A DNA stretch of 64,000 bases, from NCBI GenBank assembly GCA_020848735.1, contig JADLHO010000087.1, forward strand, positions 1 through 64,000, given 5' to 3'. The notes beneath the pieces are model-generated. The model made no database searches and was not told the origin of the DNA. It saw only the letters and a program-made list of their open reading frames with translations. A program made the translations under genes and the position numbers. Below, piece by piece: positions 51,722 to 62,400 of the stretch. The number at the start of each line of letters is the position of its first letter. The first letter of the stretch is position 1. Origin of the DNA: Planctomycetota bacterium. Lineage in GTDB: Bacteria > Planctomycetota > UBA1135 > UBA2386.

Positions 51722-54700
51722 ATGGCTGCTACGTCGACCCCAACTCTTGTTTCCGCCGCATCCCTGGGCGCTGTCCCGTCCGCCTGCCCAGGTCGCGCCA
51801 CGCGATCGGCTGCGGCCCGCCTGGCGCCTTGCTCGGCTCGGGTTCTCGCCCTCGTGCTGCTCCTCTTCGTCGCCGCATGCAGCGGGGGTGGGGGCGCGGG
51901 CGGCATCGGGCCCGGCAATCCGAACACCGGGAACGCCCAGCTCACGCGCGTGGTCTACGGCCGCCTCGCCGACATCTACGGCCTGCGGACGACGCCGACC
52001 GGTGTCACGGTCGAGCTCTATCAGACCGACGTGATGCTCGGGCCCGACATCCAGGACGAGCGACCGACGAACTCGACGCTGCGGGACTCGGAGATCCTCT
52101 ACGACTTCATCGGGACCAATCCCGACAACCTCCAGGCGCGCGTGCTGATCACCCGTGAACTCGGCTCCGCGGAGTTCGAGGCGGGTTTCACCGCGCTCGG
52201 TTCGCGGGTGCGCGACGTCGCCGCGGGGCTCTTCGGTCAGGATGTGTCGACGCGTCCGTTCACCGTCGTGCCGCGCAACGCCGCGCTGAAGCTGGTCTTC
52301 TCGCAGTCCCTCGACATCGACGAGAGCTTCTTCGTCGTGCGCGACGCGAACGGCCGCATCACCGGCATCCGCAATACCGAGGCGGTGCAGCTGCTCGAGA
52401 TCCAGAGCGACCCGCGCGACGGCAATCCGGTGGGCGATTTCCGCGTGATCCCGACGCGCATCGTCCCGCGCGGCAACGAGCTCATCATCGATCCCGTGCT
52501 GCTCGGTTCGGAGGGCCCGGAATACCAGGTGCGCAACAATGCGTCGGGCCTGCCGAACTCGGCGGACCAGCTCGGCGCCAACATCCGCCTCGCGGTCGCG
52601 GTCGAAGGGCCGCTCCGGATCCGGGGCGTCGCCTACGACGCGAACTCGCCCTATCTCGGCACGAACAACCAGAACCTCCAGTCGGTCATCCGCGACTTCC
52701 GTTCGGGCAACTCGGCGGACGACTCCGCGGACATCGCGCGCGGCTTCGTGCGTGATCCCGAGCGCCCGCGCATCGTCGGTCAGATGCGCATGTATCTGGC
52801 GAGTGCCGAGCAGTTCGACAGCAAGACCCAGGTCGTCCGCCTCTACAAGGGCACCGTGGTCCACAAGGTCGACCTCGGCGACGTGGTGCGCGTGATCGAC
52901 CCGTCGACCGGCACGATCTTCGGCGCGGGCGAGATCCTCGCCGATCCCGAGGACCCGGTCGATGCGCAGGGCATCCCGACCGAGTCCTTCGTCCGTTGCG
53001 TGATCCGCAACGTTCCCGGACTCCCGACCCTCGATCCGCGCAATCTGGCCGGTTATCCGGGCAACGTGCCGGGCCTCGGCGACTGGCTGGTCGCCAATGC
53101 GCCGCGCGCGGTCCTGATCGCCGAGTTCACGGCGAGCCGCCTCAATCCCGCGACGAACACCGAGTTCGGCGACAATCCGGTCAACTTCCTGACCTTCTCG
53201 CCGACCCCGCTGCCCCTCGCGTCGGGATTGCCGAGCCCCTCGAACCAGAACATCTCGCCCTTCGCCGAGGCGATCATCCGCTTCACGAAGCCGGTCGACA
53301 TGACGACCGTGCGTCCGCACGACTCGTTCTTCTTCGCGACGCGGAACGTGCTCGACCCGGACGCCGTGTTCGGCACGCCGACCAGCCCGGGCGACCCGCT
53401 CCTGCCGGCGACGATCGACCGCGCGCGCGTCACGCTCGACAAGTACGCGACCCCGCACCTCGTCGCCTCACGCGTCATCGACGAGGACGGCTCGCAGACC
53501 TCGGTCCGTCTCCAGACGCAGCGCGGCCTCTACCTCGACGAGGAGATGCGCGTCGCGGACGAGCCCCTGGCCTTCGCCGACAAGCGCTTCCGCTACTTCC
53601 TGCACCTGGTCGCCGGCAATCTCGGCATCCGCGATCTCACCGGCAATCCGGTCGACTTCCAGGCGCTGTCCGCGGTGAGCGACTACATCGTGGTGCCCTT
53701 CAGCCTCGACACGCGGAAGGACAGCTCGGGCACGCCGTTCTTCGCCGACAACCTCGCGGTCAGCGTGGTCCGTCGCCATCAGCGGCGCGACGAGGACGAG
53801 CAGCCTTCGCTCTACATCCCGGCCGAGGCGCCGCGCGTCGATGCCGGCACCGGCAATCCCCTCCCGACCACGCCGGAGGGCTTCGCGGTCGACGACATCT
53901 TCGGCGCGGTCTCCTATCTCGAAGGCGGCCTCCTGCAGGCGCGCGCCACCTCGCGCGCCCGCAAGATCGTCGACGACATCAATCAGCTCTCGCCGGCGCC
54001 CCAGAGCACGATCTTCCGCTTCTGCCCCCTGCAGATCAGCAGCGAGGCCATGCTGCCCGGTGCCGGTGGCGGCTCGGCGACCGTGCGCTTCGGGCAGGGC
54101 ATCCAGAACCCGCTCAATCCCTTCGGTTGCCGCCTGCAGACCGTCTGGCGTGAGATCGATCTCAGCCTCTCGCGTCTGGATCCCACGGACTTCAACCTCG
54201 ACGTCGAGCAGATGTGGTGGGCGCCGTTCACGAACTCGGCGATCACCTACGACTACCTCGATCAGACTAGCCTCTTCCTGGGTCACTCCGAGAAGCGTCC
54301 GGAGCCCTGCATCGGGTCGTTCAGCTCGCTGCCCGAGCTGCCGAACTCCGGCCTCGGCGCCAACTACGCGGACAACTACCTGCACAACCGCGCGATCGGC
54401 ACGGGCGCGCGCCAGGATGCCGCCGACCCCTTCACGGCCTACGTCGACAAGCCGCTGGTCATCGACCAGGTCTTCGCCGTCTTCGAGCCGAACGGCGTCA
54501 ATCGCTTCCTGCCGCTGCCGACGTTCCAGAAGCCGTACTTCGTCTATCGCGACGAGACGGTGGTCGCGCAGGGTTCGGCGTCGGGTCGCGGCTCGGATCA
54601 GCCGAACGCGAACCAGGTGATGCCGCCTTACCTGCTTTCGCCCTTCCTCGGGGGCTTCGGCCGCTACGTCTATGCGGATCCGCAGAACGGTGGCGCGCTG

Positions 54701-55747
54701 ACCTTCTCCCAGGGTGCCTGGTACAACCTCGACAACTACAAGCTGAACACGGCGCGTCGTTCGACCGCGGATGCCTGGACCGGTGGCCTCGTCGCCGCCG
54801 TCGCCTCGCCGCTGCTCGCCGACTTCTGGACCTATTGCGACGACCCGGATCTCCCGGCCGGCAATGGCTTCCTCGCGACCGGCTTCAACGGCTGGCAGAT
54901 CGCACTCTCGGTGCAGTCGGCGCCGCAGCCGAACTTCCGCAGCTTCTCGGCCGGCTTTGCCGGGACGCCCACCCGCCGCTCGGTCTGCGTGAGCCCGGGA
55001 ACCCCGGCCTGGAACAACTCGACGGGCGGCTATACGCCGACCGGCGGTTCGGTGCCCGGCCAGGACAACTCGGTCTACTGGACGATGGTCGACTTCCTGA
55101 AGCGCCAGACGGTCGTGACCGCGGGCTTCGTCGACATCTTCAATCCCCACCGCATGGCGCCGCGCACCCCCGGCACCGGCGATCCGCGCCTCGGCCCGTA
55201 CCTCATCGACGCCGGTGGCAACTCCTCGTTGCCGCTCGGTTGGTTGCCCGCCTATGCGTGGAACCTCGATCCGCCGGCCGAGTCGCTGCCCGGCGGCACC
55301 GCCGTGCTGCCCGAGTTCCGGGCCGCCGGTCCGCTGGACACCGCACCGTGGGCCTACGGCAGCATCCGCGGCGGCTTCCTCCCGCCGCGCACCGGCGCGC
55401 ACTTCGTCGCCCCCGACGTCTCGAACTTCCCGCTCGATCCGCTGAAGGCGGGCGACGCGCACATCCGGAAGTACGACGACCGCCCGCTCGCGGGCGGCGG
55501 CGGCGACCGCGAATGGTGGACGTACTTCTACAACAAGAACATCACCGCCTACACGCGTGAGATCGGCGACCTGCAGCGCGACACCTATCTCGCGCAGTTC
55601 GCCGGCCCGAACGACCGCTTCCTCGCCCGCGACGTGCGGTACGTGAACTGGCGCTTCCTGATGCGCAACAACGTCGAGTCGAACCCGGCGGTGTCGCCCA
55701 CGATCGATTCGTTCGCGCTGACCTTCCGCTTCGAGCGGCAGCGCTGA
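51722..55747 (+). CDS. Giant Ig-like lipoprotein 1 (paralog of the third)
   Basis: A 1341-residue predicted lipoprotein with lipobox VAAC (Cys53) after an unusually long N-region (about 40 residues). A Gly-rich linker follows, then several beta-rich segments. Big_5/SbsA-like Ig segments occur around EAIIRFTKPVDMTTVRPHDSFF. Shared blocks with the lipoprotein at 59452: VVPRNAALKL, IRDFRSGN, NLDVEQMWWAPFTNSA and the closing NWRFLMRNNVESNP. Function is not known to me. AGGA lies about 9 nt before ATG 51722. It heads a four-gene lipoprotein array. Confidence 0.8.
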   Translation: MAATSTPTLVSAASLGAVPSACPGRATRSAAARLAPCSARVLALVLLLFVAACSGGGGAGGIGPGNPNTGNAQLTRVVYGRLADIYGLRTTPTGVTVELYQTDVMLGPDIQDERPTNSTLRDSEILYDFIGTNPDNLQARVLITRELGSAEFEAGFTALGSRVRDVAAGLFGQDVSTRPFTVVPRNAALKLVFSQSLDIDESFFVVRDANGRITGIRNTEAVQLLEIQSDPRDGNPVGDFRVIPTRIVPRGNELIIDPVLLGSEGPEYQVRNNASGLPNSADQLGANIRLAVAVEGPLRIRGVAYDANSPYLGTNNQNLQSVIRDFRSGNSADDSADIARGFVRDPERPRIVGQMRMYLASAEQFDSKTQVVRLYKGTVVHKVDLGDVVRVIDPSTGTIFGAGEILADPEDPVDAQGIPTESFVRCVIRNVPGLPTLDPRNLAGYPGNVPGLGDWLVANAPRAVLIAEFTASRLNPATNTEFGDNPVNFLTFSPTPLPLASGLPSPSNQNISPFAEAIIRFTKPVDMTTVRPHDSFFFATRNVLDPDAVFGTPTSPGDPLLPATIDRARVTLDKYATPHLVASRVIDEDGSQTSVRLQTQRGLYLDEEMRVADEPLAFADKRFRYFLHLVAGNLGIRDLTGNPVDFQALSAVSDYIVVPFSLDTRKDSSGTPFFADNLAVSVVRRHQRRDEDEQPSLYIPAEAPRVDAGTGNPLPTTPEGFAVDDIFGAVSYLEGGLLQARATSRARKIVDDINQLSPAPQSTIFRFCPLQISSEAMLPGAGGGSATVRFGQGIQNPLNPFGCRLQTVWREIDLSLSRLDPTDFNLDVEQMWWAPFTNSAITYDYLDQTSLFLGHSEKRPEPCIGSFSSLPELPNSGLGANYADNYLHNRAIGTGARQDAADPFTAYVDKPLVIDQVFAVFEPNGVNRFLPLPTFQKPYFVYRDETVVAQGSASGRGSDQPNANQVMPPYLLSPFLGGFGRYVYADPQNGGALTFSQGAWYNLDNYKLNTARRSTADAWTGGLVAAVASPLLADFWTYCDDPDLPAGNGFLATGFNGWQIALSVQSAPQPNFRSFSAGFAGTPTRRSVCVSPGTPAWNNSTGGYTPTGGSVPGQDNSVYWTMVDFLKRQTVVTAGFVDIFNPHRMAPRTPGTGDPRLGPYLIDAGGNSSLPLGWLPAYAWNLDPPAESLPGGTAVLPEFRAAGPLDTAPWAYGSIRGGFLPPRTGAHFVAPDVSNFPLDPLKAGDAHIRKYDDRPLAGGGGDREWWTYFYNKNITAYTREIGDLQRDTYLAQFAGPNDRFLARDVRYVNWRFLMRNNVESNPAVSPTIDSFALTFRFERQR

Positions 55748-55823
55748 TCGAGGCGAGACGAGTTCCGGCCGTCGTTCGCACCGTGCTGCGGCGGCCACCA
55801 CCACGACATTCCTTCCCTGCGTC

Positions 55824-55841
55824 TCCGGCTGCCGAGCCGGA
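55824..55841. other. Hairpin between lipoproteins 1 and 2
   Basis: TCCGGCT/AGCCGGA, 7 bp with a GCCG loop, 18 bp before the next start. Without T-tract. Similar short inverted repeats lie in the next two gaps. Confidence 0.35.
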
Positions 55842-55858
55842 CACACGAGTGACACGTG

Positions 55859-58800
55859 ATGACTCCGAGAACTGACATGCGCACGATTCGCTGGGCGGCT
55901 GGCGCAGCCCTCGCGTTCGCCCTCGCGGCCTGCACCGGCGGTGGCTCGGGCGGGACCGGCGGCGACTTCCTCGTCCTTCGGACCACGCCGCCGAACAACG
56001 GCAAGTTGTTCCTCAACGAGGCGATCCGCATCGACTTCAGCTCGGCGGTCGACATCACGTCGGCCGACCTGAACACGGTGGCTTTCCAGGTCTTCGACCA
56101 GAACGGCGACCCGCTCACCGAGCGTCCGGCCGGCACCTTCTCGCTCGCCGCTTCGGCCGGCGACGCCGACGTCGGGCGCCAGCTCGTGTTCACGCCGCGC
56201 TTCCCGACCAACAGCACCTATGACGATGGCGGCTTCCGCCCGGGCCGCACCTACGTGGTGCAGCTCGTCGGCGGTGACCGTCGCAACAACACGGTGCTGC
56301 GCGATGCGAACGGCCGCGGTCTGGCCCAGGCCGTGTCCTTCACCTTCCAGACGGCCGACGGCACCACGCCCTCGCAGCTCTTCTCCGACACGCGGGCCGG
56401 TGGTCCGCGCGTGACGGCGGTGCAGGTCACCCCGCGCGACAACGACGGCGTCGCGCTGAACAAGCTCGGTCGCGAGCCCGTCGAGGTGCGCCTGAGTTTC
56501 GACCAGCCGCTCAACCCGGCGGCCGACAACGTCCCGGTGGCGGTCAGCGCCGATCCGCTCGTCCGCGTGTCCGCGGACCGCGGTCGCATCTCGCTCGAGT
56601 ACGTCGATCCCGCATCGCCGTCACCGCCGACCTGGTTCCCCGCGACGGTCGAGATCGAATCCAACACGCGCGAGGGCTCGACGGTCGTGCTGCGCCCGAT
56701 CGGCATCCTGCCGAACAACGCGCTGATCTCCGTGCTCGTCGAGAGTTCGGTCGAGGACATGTCGGGTGAGTCGAACGTCCAGAACGCCGCGTACGACCAG
56801 ATCGTCGCGACCTTCGCGACGCGCCAGGACTTCCCGCCGCAGTACGACGCCCTCGTCGAGGAGTTCGGGGCGGACACCGCGATGGACCTCGAGGCCGCGT
56901 TCCTCGAGCCGACCGCGAGTCTCAGCGCCGGCAAGCTCACCGCGAGCTTCGAGTTCGAAGGCGGCGAATCGCGCCTGACCTACCGGCCCGCGCAGCGCGA
57001 GGTCATCCTCGACACCGACTTCACCCTGATCACCCCGGAGAACGGTCCTCCGATCAACGTGGCGGGTGGTGTGTTCAACTTCGCGCGCGTCGAGATCCCC
57101 GAGGGCGTGACGGTGCGCGGCACCGGCACGCGGGCGATGACCTGGCTCGTCACCGGTGACTTCATCGTCAATGGCATCCTCAACGTCGATGGCTCCGACG
57201 GCGCCCGCGTCGACACGCTGAACTCGGCCAACTTCCCGACCCCGGGTGGTGTGGGCCGCTGCGGCGGTGGCAACGGCGGTCGCGGCAGTCCCTCGGCGAC
57301 CCAGCGCGACCTCGTCGGCGAAGCCGGCTACGGCCCGAACCAGAAGGCCTCCGAAGGCGGCCAGCCCGGTCGCCTCTCCTGCCTCGCCGGCTGCAACCGC
57401 GGTTCGGCCGGTGGCGGTGGGTCCTTCTCCACGCAGGGCGACCCGTACTACCCGCCGCCCGCGCAGGCCAACCGGCCCTTCATCGCTTCGGGTGAGGGTG
57501 GAGCCGGCTGCGTCTCCGCGAACCCCACGCTCGCGGGCGGTGCGCCCGGTCCGCGTGGCTTCACCGACACCCGCAACGACAACGACTTCTGGGGCTCGGG
57601 CGTCAACGTGTTCCGTTCGATCCGCGTCCGCGGCGAACTGCTCACGACGCGCGGCGGCTCCGGTGGTGGTGGCGGCGGCGATCGTTCGACGACCGGTTGC
57701 TCGGTGACCGACGCGAACTTCGCGAACGATCCCAAGGGCGGTGGCGGTGGCGCCGGCGGCGGCATCATCATCGTGAAGTGCCTCGGCACGATCCGCATCG
57801 GACCCCGCGGTCTGATCTCGGCCAACGGCGGCAACGGCGGCGGCGGTGAGGCGGCCGGTGGCAACACCGACGCCGGCTGCGGCGGCGCCGGCTCCGGCGG
57901 CATGGTCGTGCTCATGGCCGGCCAGGGCCTCGAGATCTTCGCGCACGGCTCCGGCGCCGGCTTCCCGCTGACGGGCGGCACGAGCTACCGCGAGCAGAAC
58001 TACTCGTTCGCGGTCACGGCCGACGGCGGCTCGGGCACGCAGGGCGAGTACGCCGGCAATCGCATCGACGGCAAGTATCCGCCGCAGACCTTCCCCGTCC
58101 GTCCGATCGGCGGTTTCGGCGGGATGGGTCTCGTGCAGATCCACGTGCCGCCGGGCGACGACCAGGCGGATGCGACCGGCAACCGTCTCGACGACAACAT
58201 CCGCTTCGTCTATCTCGACGGCGCGGGCGTGAAGCAGGAGGTGCCGCCGGCCCGCAAGGTCCAGCTCCTCGGCTGGCGCGGTTGGCTCGAGCCGAACGGC
58301 ACGCGCTTCAACGACCTCGGCGTGGCGATCACGCTGCTCGAGGGCGAAGGCGACATCCGCCCGAGCCCGATCCTGCTGCCCTCGCCCTTCGCTCCGACCT
58401 CGCGCGGTCGCTCGCGCTGGATGGAGCTCGGTGCGGCGGTCCGCGATCGACTCGACAGCAACCCCGCCCCCGGTGTCGCGCGCGTCGTGGTGACTCCTGC
58501 GGGCACCGAGCCCAAGCCCGACTTCGGGGATCCGACGCTCGGTTTCGCGGGGACCAGCAACGCGGCCAACAACGCGGGCTACGCGACCTTCGACAATCAG
58601 GGCAAGCTGAGCTTCCCGACGGTGTCGATCGGCGGCAGCACGAGCTTCGCGCTCGCCGGCCTCAGCACGAGTGCGACGCTCGACGGCGCGGCGGCCTACC
58701 TCGCCGAGCTCGTCACGGGCGCCAGCCTCGGCACGGTGGCGGACCGCTACGTCGGCTACCGGCTCGGCTTCCTCGACGGCAATGGTGCGAACCTCGGTGA

Positions 58801-59263
58801 CTTCCGCATCCTCAGCCACAACGAGCGCTTCGTGTTCCTCGCGCCCGACGCGGCTGCCCCCAGTGGCGCCGTGAGCTGCCGCGTGCTCGCGAAGTTCTTC
58901 GACGTCTCGACGGACGGTGCGGCGGGCCTCGGCCCGACGTATGCCATCGACGCCCAGGGCAACCAGGCGCCGGTCGCCAACCTGCGCATCGGGTTCGCGT
59001 TCACGACCGATCCGCGCGCCGGCTTCGGTGCGCAGCGTTGGCCGAACGGCACGGTCCCGACCGAGGAGCGTTACGAGTTCGATCTCCTCAACCCGGCCTT
59101 CCTCGCCTGGTTGCAGACCAATCACCCGAGGTACGTGCAGTGGGACGTGCTCTTCAACACGACCTACCACCCGTCGAACCCGGGCAACTCGAGCGGCCAG
59201 AGCCTCTCGGCGACCACCCCGCGCCCCGCGATCGAGTTCCTCGCGCTGCCCTACCGCTTCTGA
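55859..59263 (+). CDS. Giant lipoprotein 2 with glycine-rich middle
   Basis: A 1134-residue protein with lipobox ALAAC (Cys25). Two or three N-terminal Ig-like (SbsA/Big_5) segments (about 35-330: NEAIRIDFSSAVDITSADLN, EVRLSFDQPLNP) precede a region (about 460-690) of Gly-rich tracts (GGGNGG, GGSGGGGGGD, GGGGGAGGG) alternating with short beta-strand-like segments such as FIVNGILNVDG and TIRIGPRGLISANG. This looks like a beta-solenoid with glycine loops. A further beta-rich part follows. It is not a close paralog of its neighbours. Function unknown; a surface-exposed or matrix role is inference. GTG 55856 is an alternative start. Confidence 0.78.
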   Translation: MTPRTDMRTIRWAAGAALAFALAACTGGGSGGTGGDFLVLRTTPPNNGKLFLNEAIRIDFSSAVDITSADLNTVAFQVFDQNGDPLTERPAGTFSLAASAGDADVGRQLVFTPRFPTNSTYDDGGFRPGRTYVVQLVGGDRRNNTVLRDANGRGLAQAVSFTFQTADGTTPSQLFSDTRAGGPRVTAVQVTPRDNDGVALNKLGREPVEVRLSFDQPLNPAADNVPVAVSADPLVRVSADRGRISLEYVDPASPSPPTWFPATVEIESNTREGSTVVLRPIGILPNNALISVLVESSVEDMSGESNVQNAAYDQIVATFATRQDFPPQYDALVEEFGADTAMDLEAAFLEPTASLSAGKLTASFEFEGGESRLTYRPAQREVILDTDFTLITPENGPPINVAGGVFNFARVEIPEGVTVRGTGTRAMTWLVTGDFIVNGILNVDGSDGARVDTLNSANFPTPGGVGRCGGGNGGRGSPSATQRDLVGEAGYGPNQKASEGGQPGRLSCLAGCNRGSAGGGGSFSTQGDPYYPPPAQANRPFIASGEGGAGCVSANPTLAGGAPGPRGFTDTRNDNDFWGSGVNVFRSIRVRGELLTTRGGSGGGGGGDRSTTGCSVTDANFANDPKGGGGGAGGGIIIVKCLGTIRIGPRGLISANGGNGGGGEAAGGNTDAGCGGAGSGGMVVLMAGQGLEIFAHGSGAGFPLTGGTSYREQNYSFAVTADGGSGTQGEYAGNRIDGKYPPQTFPVRPIGGFGGMGLVQIHVPPGDDQADATGNRLDDNIRFVYLDGAGVKQEVPPARKVQLLGWRGWLEPNGTRFNDLGVAITLLEGEGDIRPSPILLPSPFAPTSRGRSRWMELGAAVRDRLDSNPAPGVARVVVTPAGTEPKPDFGDPTLGFAGTSNAANNAGYATFDNQGKLSFPTVSIGGSTSFALAGLSTSATLDGAAAYLAELVTGASLGTVADRYVGYRLGFLDGNGANLGDFRILSHNERFVFLAPDAAAPSGAVSCRVLAKFFDVSTDGAAGLGPTYAIDAQGNQAPVANLRIGFAFTTDPRAGFGAQRWPNGTVPTEERYEFDLLNPAFLAWLQTNHPRYVQWDVLFNTTYHPSNPGNSSGQSLSATTPRPAIEFLALPYRF

Positions 59264-59357
59264 GGCTCGGGGCATGACAGTCCGAGACGCGGCATCCGTC
59301 GCGTCGATCGCCCTGATCCGCGCGCGCCGACCCTCGAGCGCGGACCAGGGTGTGCGG

Positions 59358-59374
59358 GCGGGCCGGAGGCCCGC
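59358..59374. other. Hairpin between lipoproteins 2 and 3
   Basis: GCGGGCC GGA GGCCCGC, a 7-bp stem, in the 188-bp gap. No T-tract. Confidence 0.35.
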
Positions 59375-59451
59375 TGCAGACCAGGCAAGAGATCCGCTGT
59401 GACGGGCCCGCGCGGTACCGCTACGGCAAGCTGAACCTTCCAGACCCTCCA

Positions 59452-62400
59452 ATGAGCATCATGGTCCGATCCAGGTACGTCACGACGGTCCTCGTCGTGA
59501 TCGCATTGACCTTGCTGGTCACCGCCTGTGGTGGCGGCAAGGCCGGCGGCGGCGGCGGCCAGCAGACCCAGGGCGCGAGTCTGCTCTCCGTCTATTACGG
59601 GCGCCTCGTCGACGTCTACGCCTACCGTCGGATCGATCCTGCGATCGCCGATCGGCGTGTGACCAACAACCGCGAGCCGGTGCTCATCGCCCGCAACGTG
59701 GTGGTCTCTCCGCAGATCGAGACCGAGCCGCTCGTCGACTCGGTCGGCAACGTCCGCGCCGGAGCCTCGTTCCGCTTCCTGCCCTTCGACGTCACGGTCG
59801 GTCACGAGGAACTGCTGATCCTCTGGGACGACGTGAACGAGAAGAGCTCGTACGACGAGGCCTGGAGCCGCGCGCGTGCAGGGCTGGTCGAGGTCAGCGC
59901 CGCCTACCGCGATCAGAACATCCTCACCAATCCGATGCCGGTGGTGCCGCGCAATGCGGCCTTCGAGCTGCGTTTCGACCGCAGCCTCGGCCTCACGAAC
60001 GAGTTCTTCGCGATCAACCCCTCGGCGATCCAGGTCCTGCGCTTCCGCGATGACCCGAACGTCGTCCCGGCGCCGATCGCGTTCGAGCCGGCGACGGTCC
60101 GACTGCTCACGACCGGCGGCAACACGATCATCGTCGACACGACCCTGGTCGGCGGCGAGACCTCGCTGAGCCGCACGACCAACGGCCTGGCGCAGAGTCT
60201 CGATTCGCTCACCGCGAACTACCGGATCGCGATCCCGACTTCCGGCATCGCCGCGCGCAGCTTCGCCGTCCGCCCCGATGCCTTGCCGCAGCTCAACGGC
60301 GTGGACTCCGCGGGCGACCCGGCGACCATCCGCGACTTCCGCTCGGGCAACCTCGCGGATGGCCGCGTCGGCGCGCTCGAGGACTTCGAGCGCCCGCAGA
60401 TCGTCGCGACCAAGCGCATGGGGATCACGGCGATCGATGTGACGCAGCGCGTCCTGACCGTCTTCAAGCGCGGCTCCACGGTCGCCGTGCGGGCCCGCCA
60501 GCCCTTCGTCGACGGCATCGTCGATCGCAACACGCTGCTCCCCAAGGGTCCCGCCGAGGTGCCGACCGTCGATGCGAACGGTTCGGCCTTGCCGCTCCCC
60601 TCGGGCGATTTCCTCGTGCAGGACGTGACGAGCCCGGTGACGGGCGAGCGGGTGCGCATCCGCACCGAGATCCTCCAGGTCCTCGAGGTCGGCACCGTCG
60701 AGGGCGACGGCAACTTCGCCGGACCCGGCCTCACCGCCGCGGGCACCGATGGCGGTGAGCTGACGGCGATCAACGTCCGCGTCTCGACCATCCACGGCGT
60801 CGATTCGCAGGGGAACCGCGTCAGCCTCGAGGCCGCGAACAACGGCGGTCAAGGCGCGGAGTGCGACATCACGGTCCGCTACTACGAGTTCCTGCGCTAT
60901 GGCCCGAACGCCGGTGCCGGCGCGGTGAGCGACGCCGATCGACGCGCCGAGTTCGCGCTCGTCGACCCCGAGCTGGGCAACCCCGTCGCGGGTACCGGGC
61001 TGCGCCCCGACGCGACGATCGGCTATCGCTTCAGCGAGCCGATGGACGTGGAGTCGGTCAGCCCGCTCGACAACTTCGTGCTGACGAACCAGGAGTGCCA
61101 CGTCGGCGTCTTCCCGAGCGTCCTCACGAATCCGAAGTCCGCGTCGCTGAACTTCATCTTCACGCGGCTCATCGACCGTCGCGGTGACGGCACCCTGCTC
61201 GAACTGCAGCCTCCGGCCGGTCTCTACCATGTCCAGGGCCAGACCGAGCAGTACTGGGCCCACCTCGACGTGGGGACGAAGGGCCTGAAGGACCTCGCGG
61301 GCAACGTGCTGGACCTCTTCGACCGCCGCCCGCCGGCGACGATCACCGTCGGTGGCAATCCGGTGGAGGTCCCGCTGCGCAACTTCTCGCAGCTCTTCCA
61401 GGTGGAGCCGACCGCGGCCGACAACTGGGTCGGCAGCCGCGTGTTCCGCTTCGCGAGCGCCGATGAAGACGGCACGAAGCCGGGCTCGATCGACTTCTTC
61501 GGTCAGTTCCAGCTCGACATCGATTCCGGCACGCTGCGCGCATCACCGGTGACGCGCCGCTCGCGCACCGCGGACTCGGCGAACCTCGGTTCGATCGAGC
61601 GCTGGAATCGCGGCGAGTGTGTGGCGCCCGAGGTTCCCGCGCAGGTCGGTCCGCCGCCCGTGCCGCGCGTTCCTCCGCTCTCGTTCCGGCCGGGCTCGCC
61701 GAGCTACGGCAACGGCGTGCTCTACCGGACGCCGAGCATGAACACGGTCCAGCCCGCACCGCCGCTGGTCTTCCAGCCGCCCCAGGCGCCGCAGCCCTTC
61801 GGCGGGATCGTCGAACCGAACACGTCGTTCGGCGCGCGCGTGCAGATGACCTACCGCGAGGACGACTTCGGCATGTCGCACACCGACGTGGGCGACCTCA
61901 ACATCGACGTCGAGCAGATGCACTGGGCGCCCTGGGCCGACTCGGTCGTGCTCTACGACAGCTTCGATCGCTACACGATGAAGCTCTCGCACTCGAAGAA
62001 GCGCCCCGACCTGCTCTTCGTGAAGACCGTCGACCCGATGAGCGGCGCGATCTTCTGCGGCCTCGACTGCGGCTCGCTCTTCAGCGGCCTCTCCGAGGGC
62101 TTCGCCGAGAACGCGCTCGAGAACACGACGAGCGTCGAGGTCGTGAAGGACCGGCAGTACGTGATCGATCCGAACACGGCGTTCCGCGCCACGTCGACGA
62201 TCAAGTACGTGCCCTATCCGGAGTTCCAGAAGACCTACACCTGGCGCGATTCGCGCATCGTCACCTGGGACATGGCCAACGACCGTGCGGTCGGCCTCGG
62301 TGGTTCCCTGAACGCCTCGGACACGCCGCCGCTGCGCAGCGTCACCGCGCACTGCTCCTCGCCCTGGGTGAGGGACGATCCCAACACCGCGCTGCTCGGC

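Noticed and set aside
57200-57930. Gly-rich tracts as a PE-PGRS-type or CRISPR-like repeat
   Set aside because: The tracts are irregular, the DNA repeats are not uniform, and no spacers or PE domain exist.
56621-59452. A 943-codon minus-strand open frame opposite the second giant lipoprotein
   Set aside because: Mirror of a lipoprotein coding frame; Arg/Glu-rich without domains or signal.
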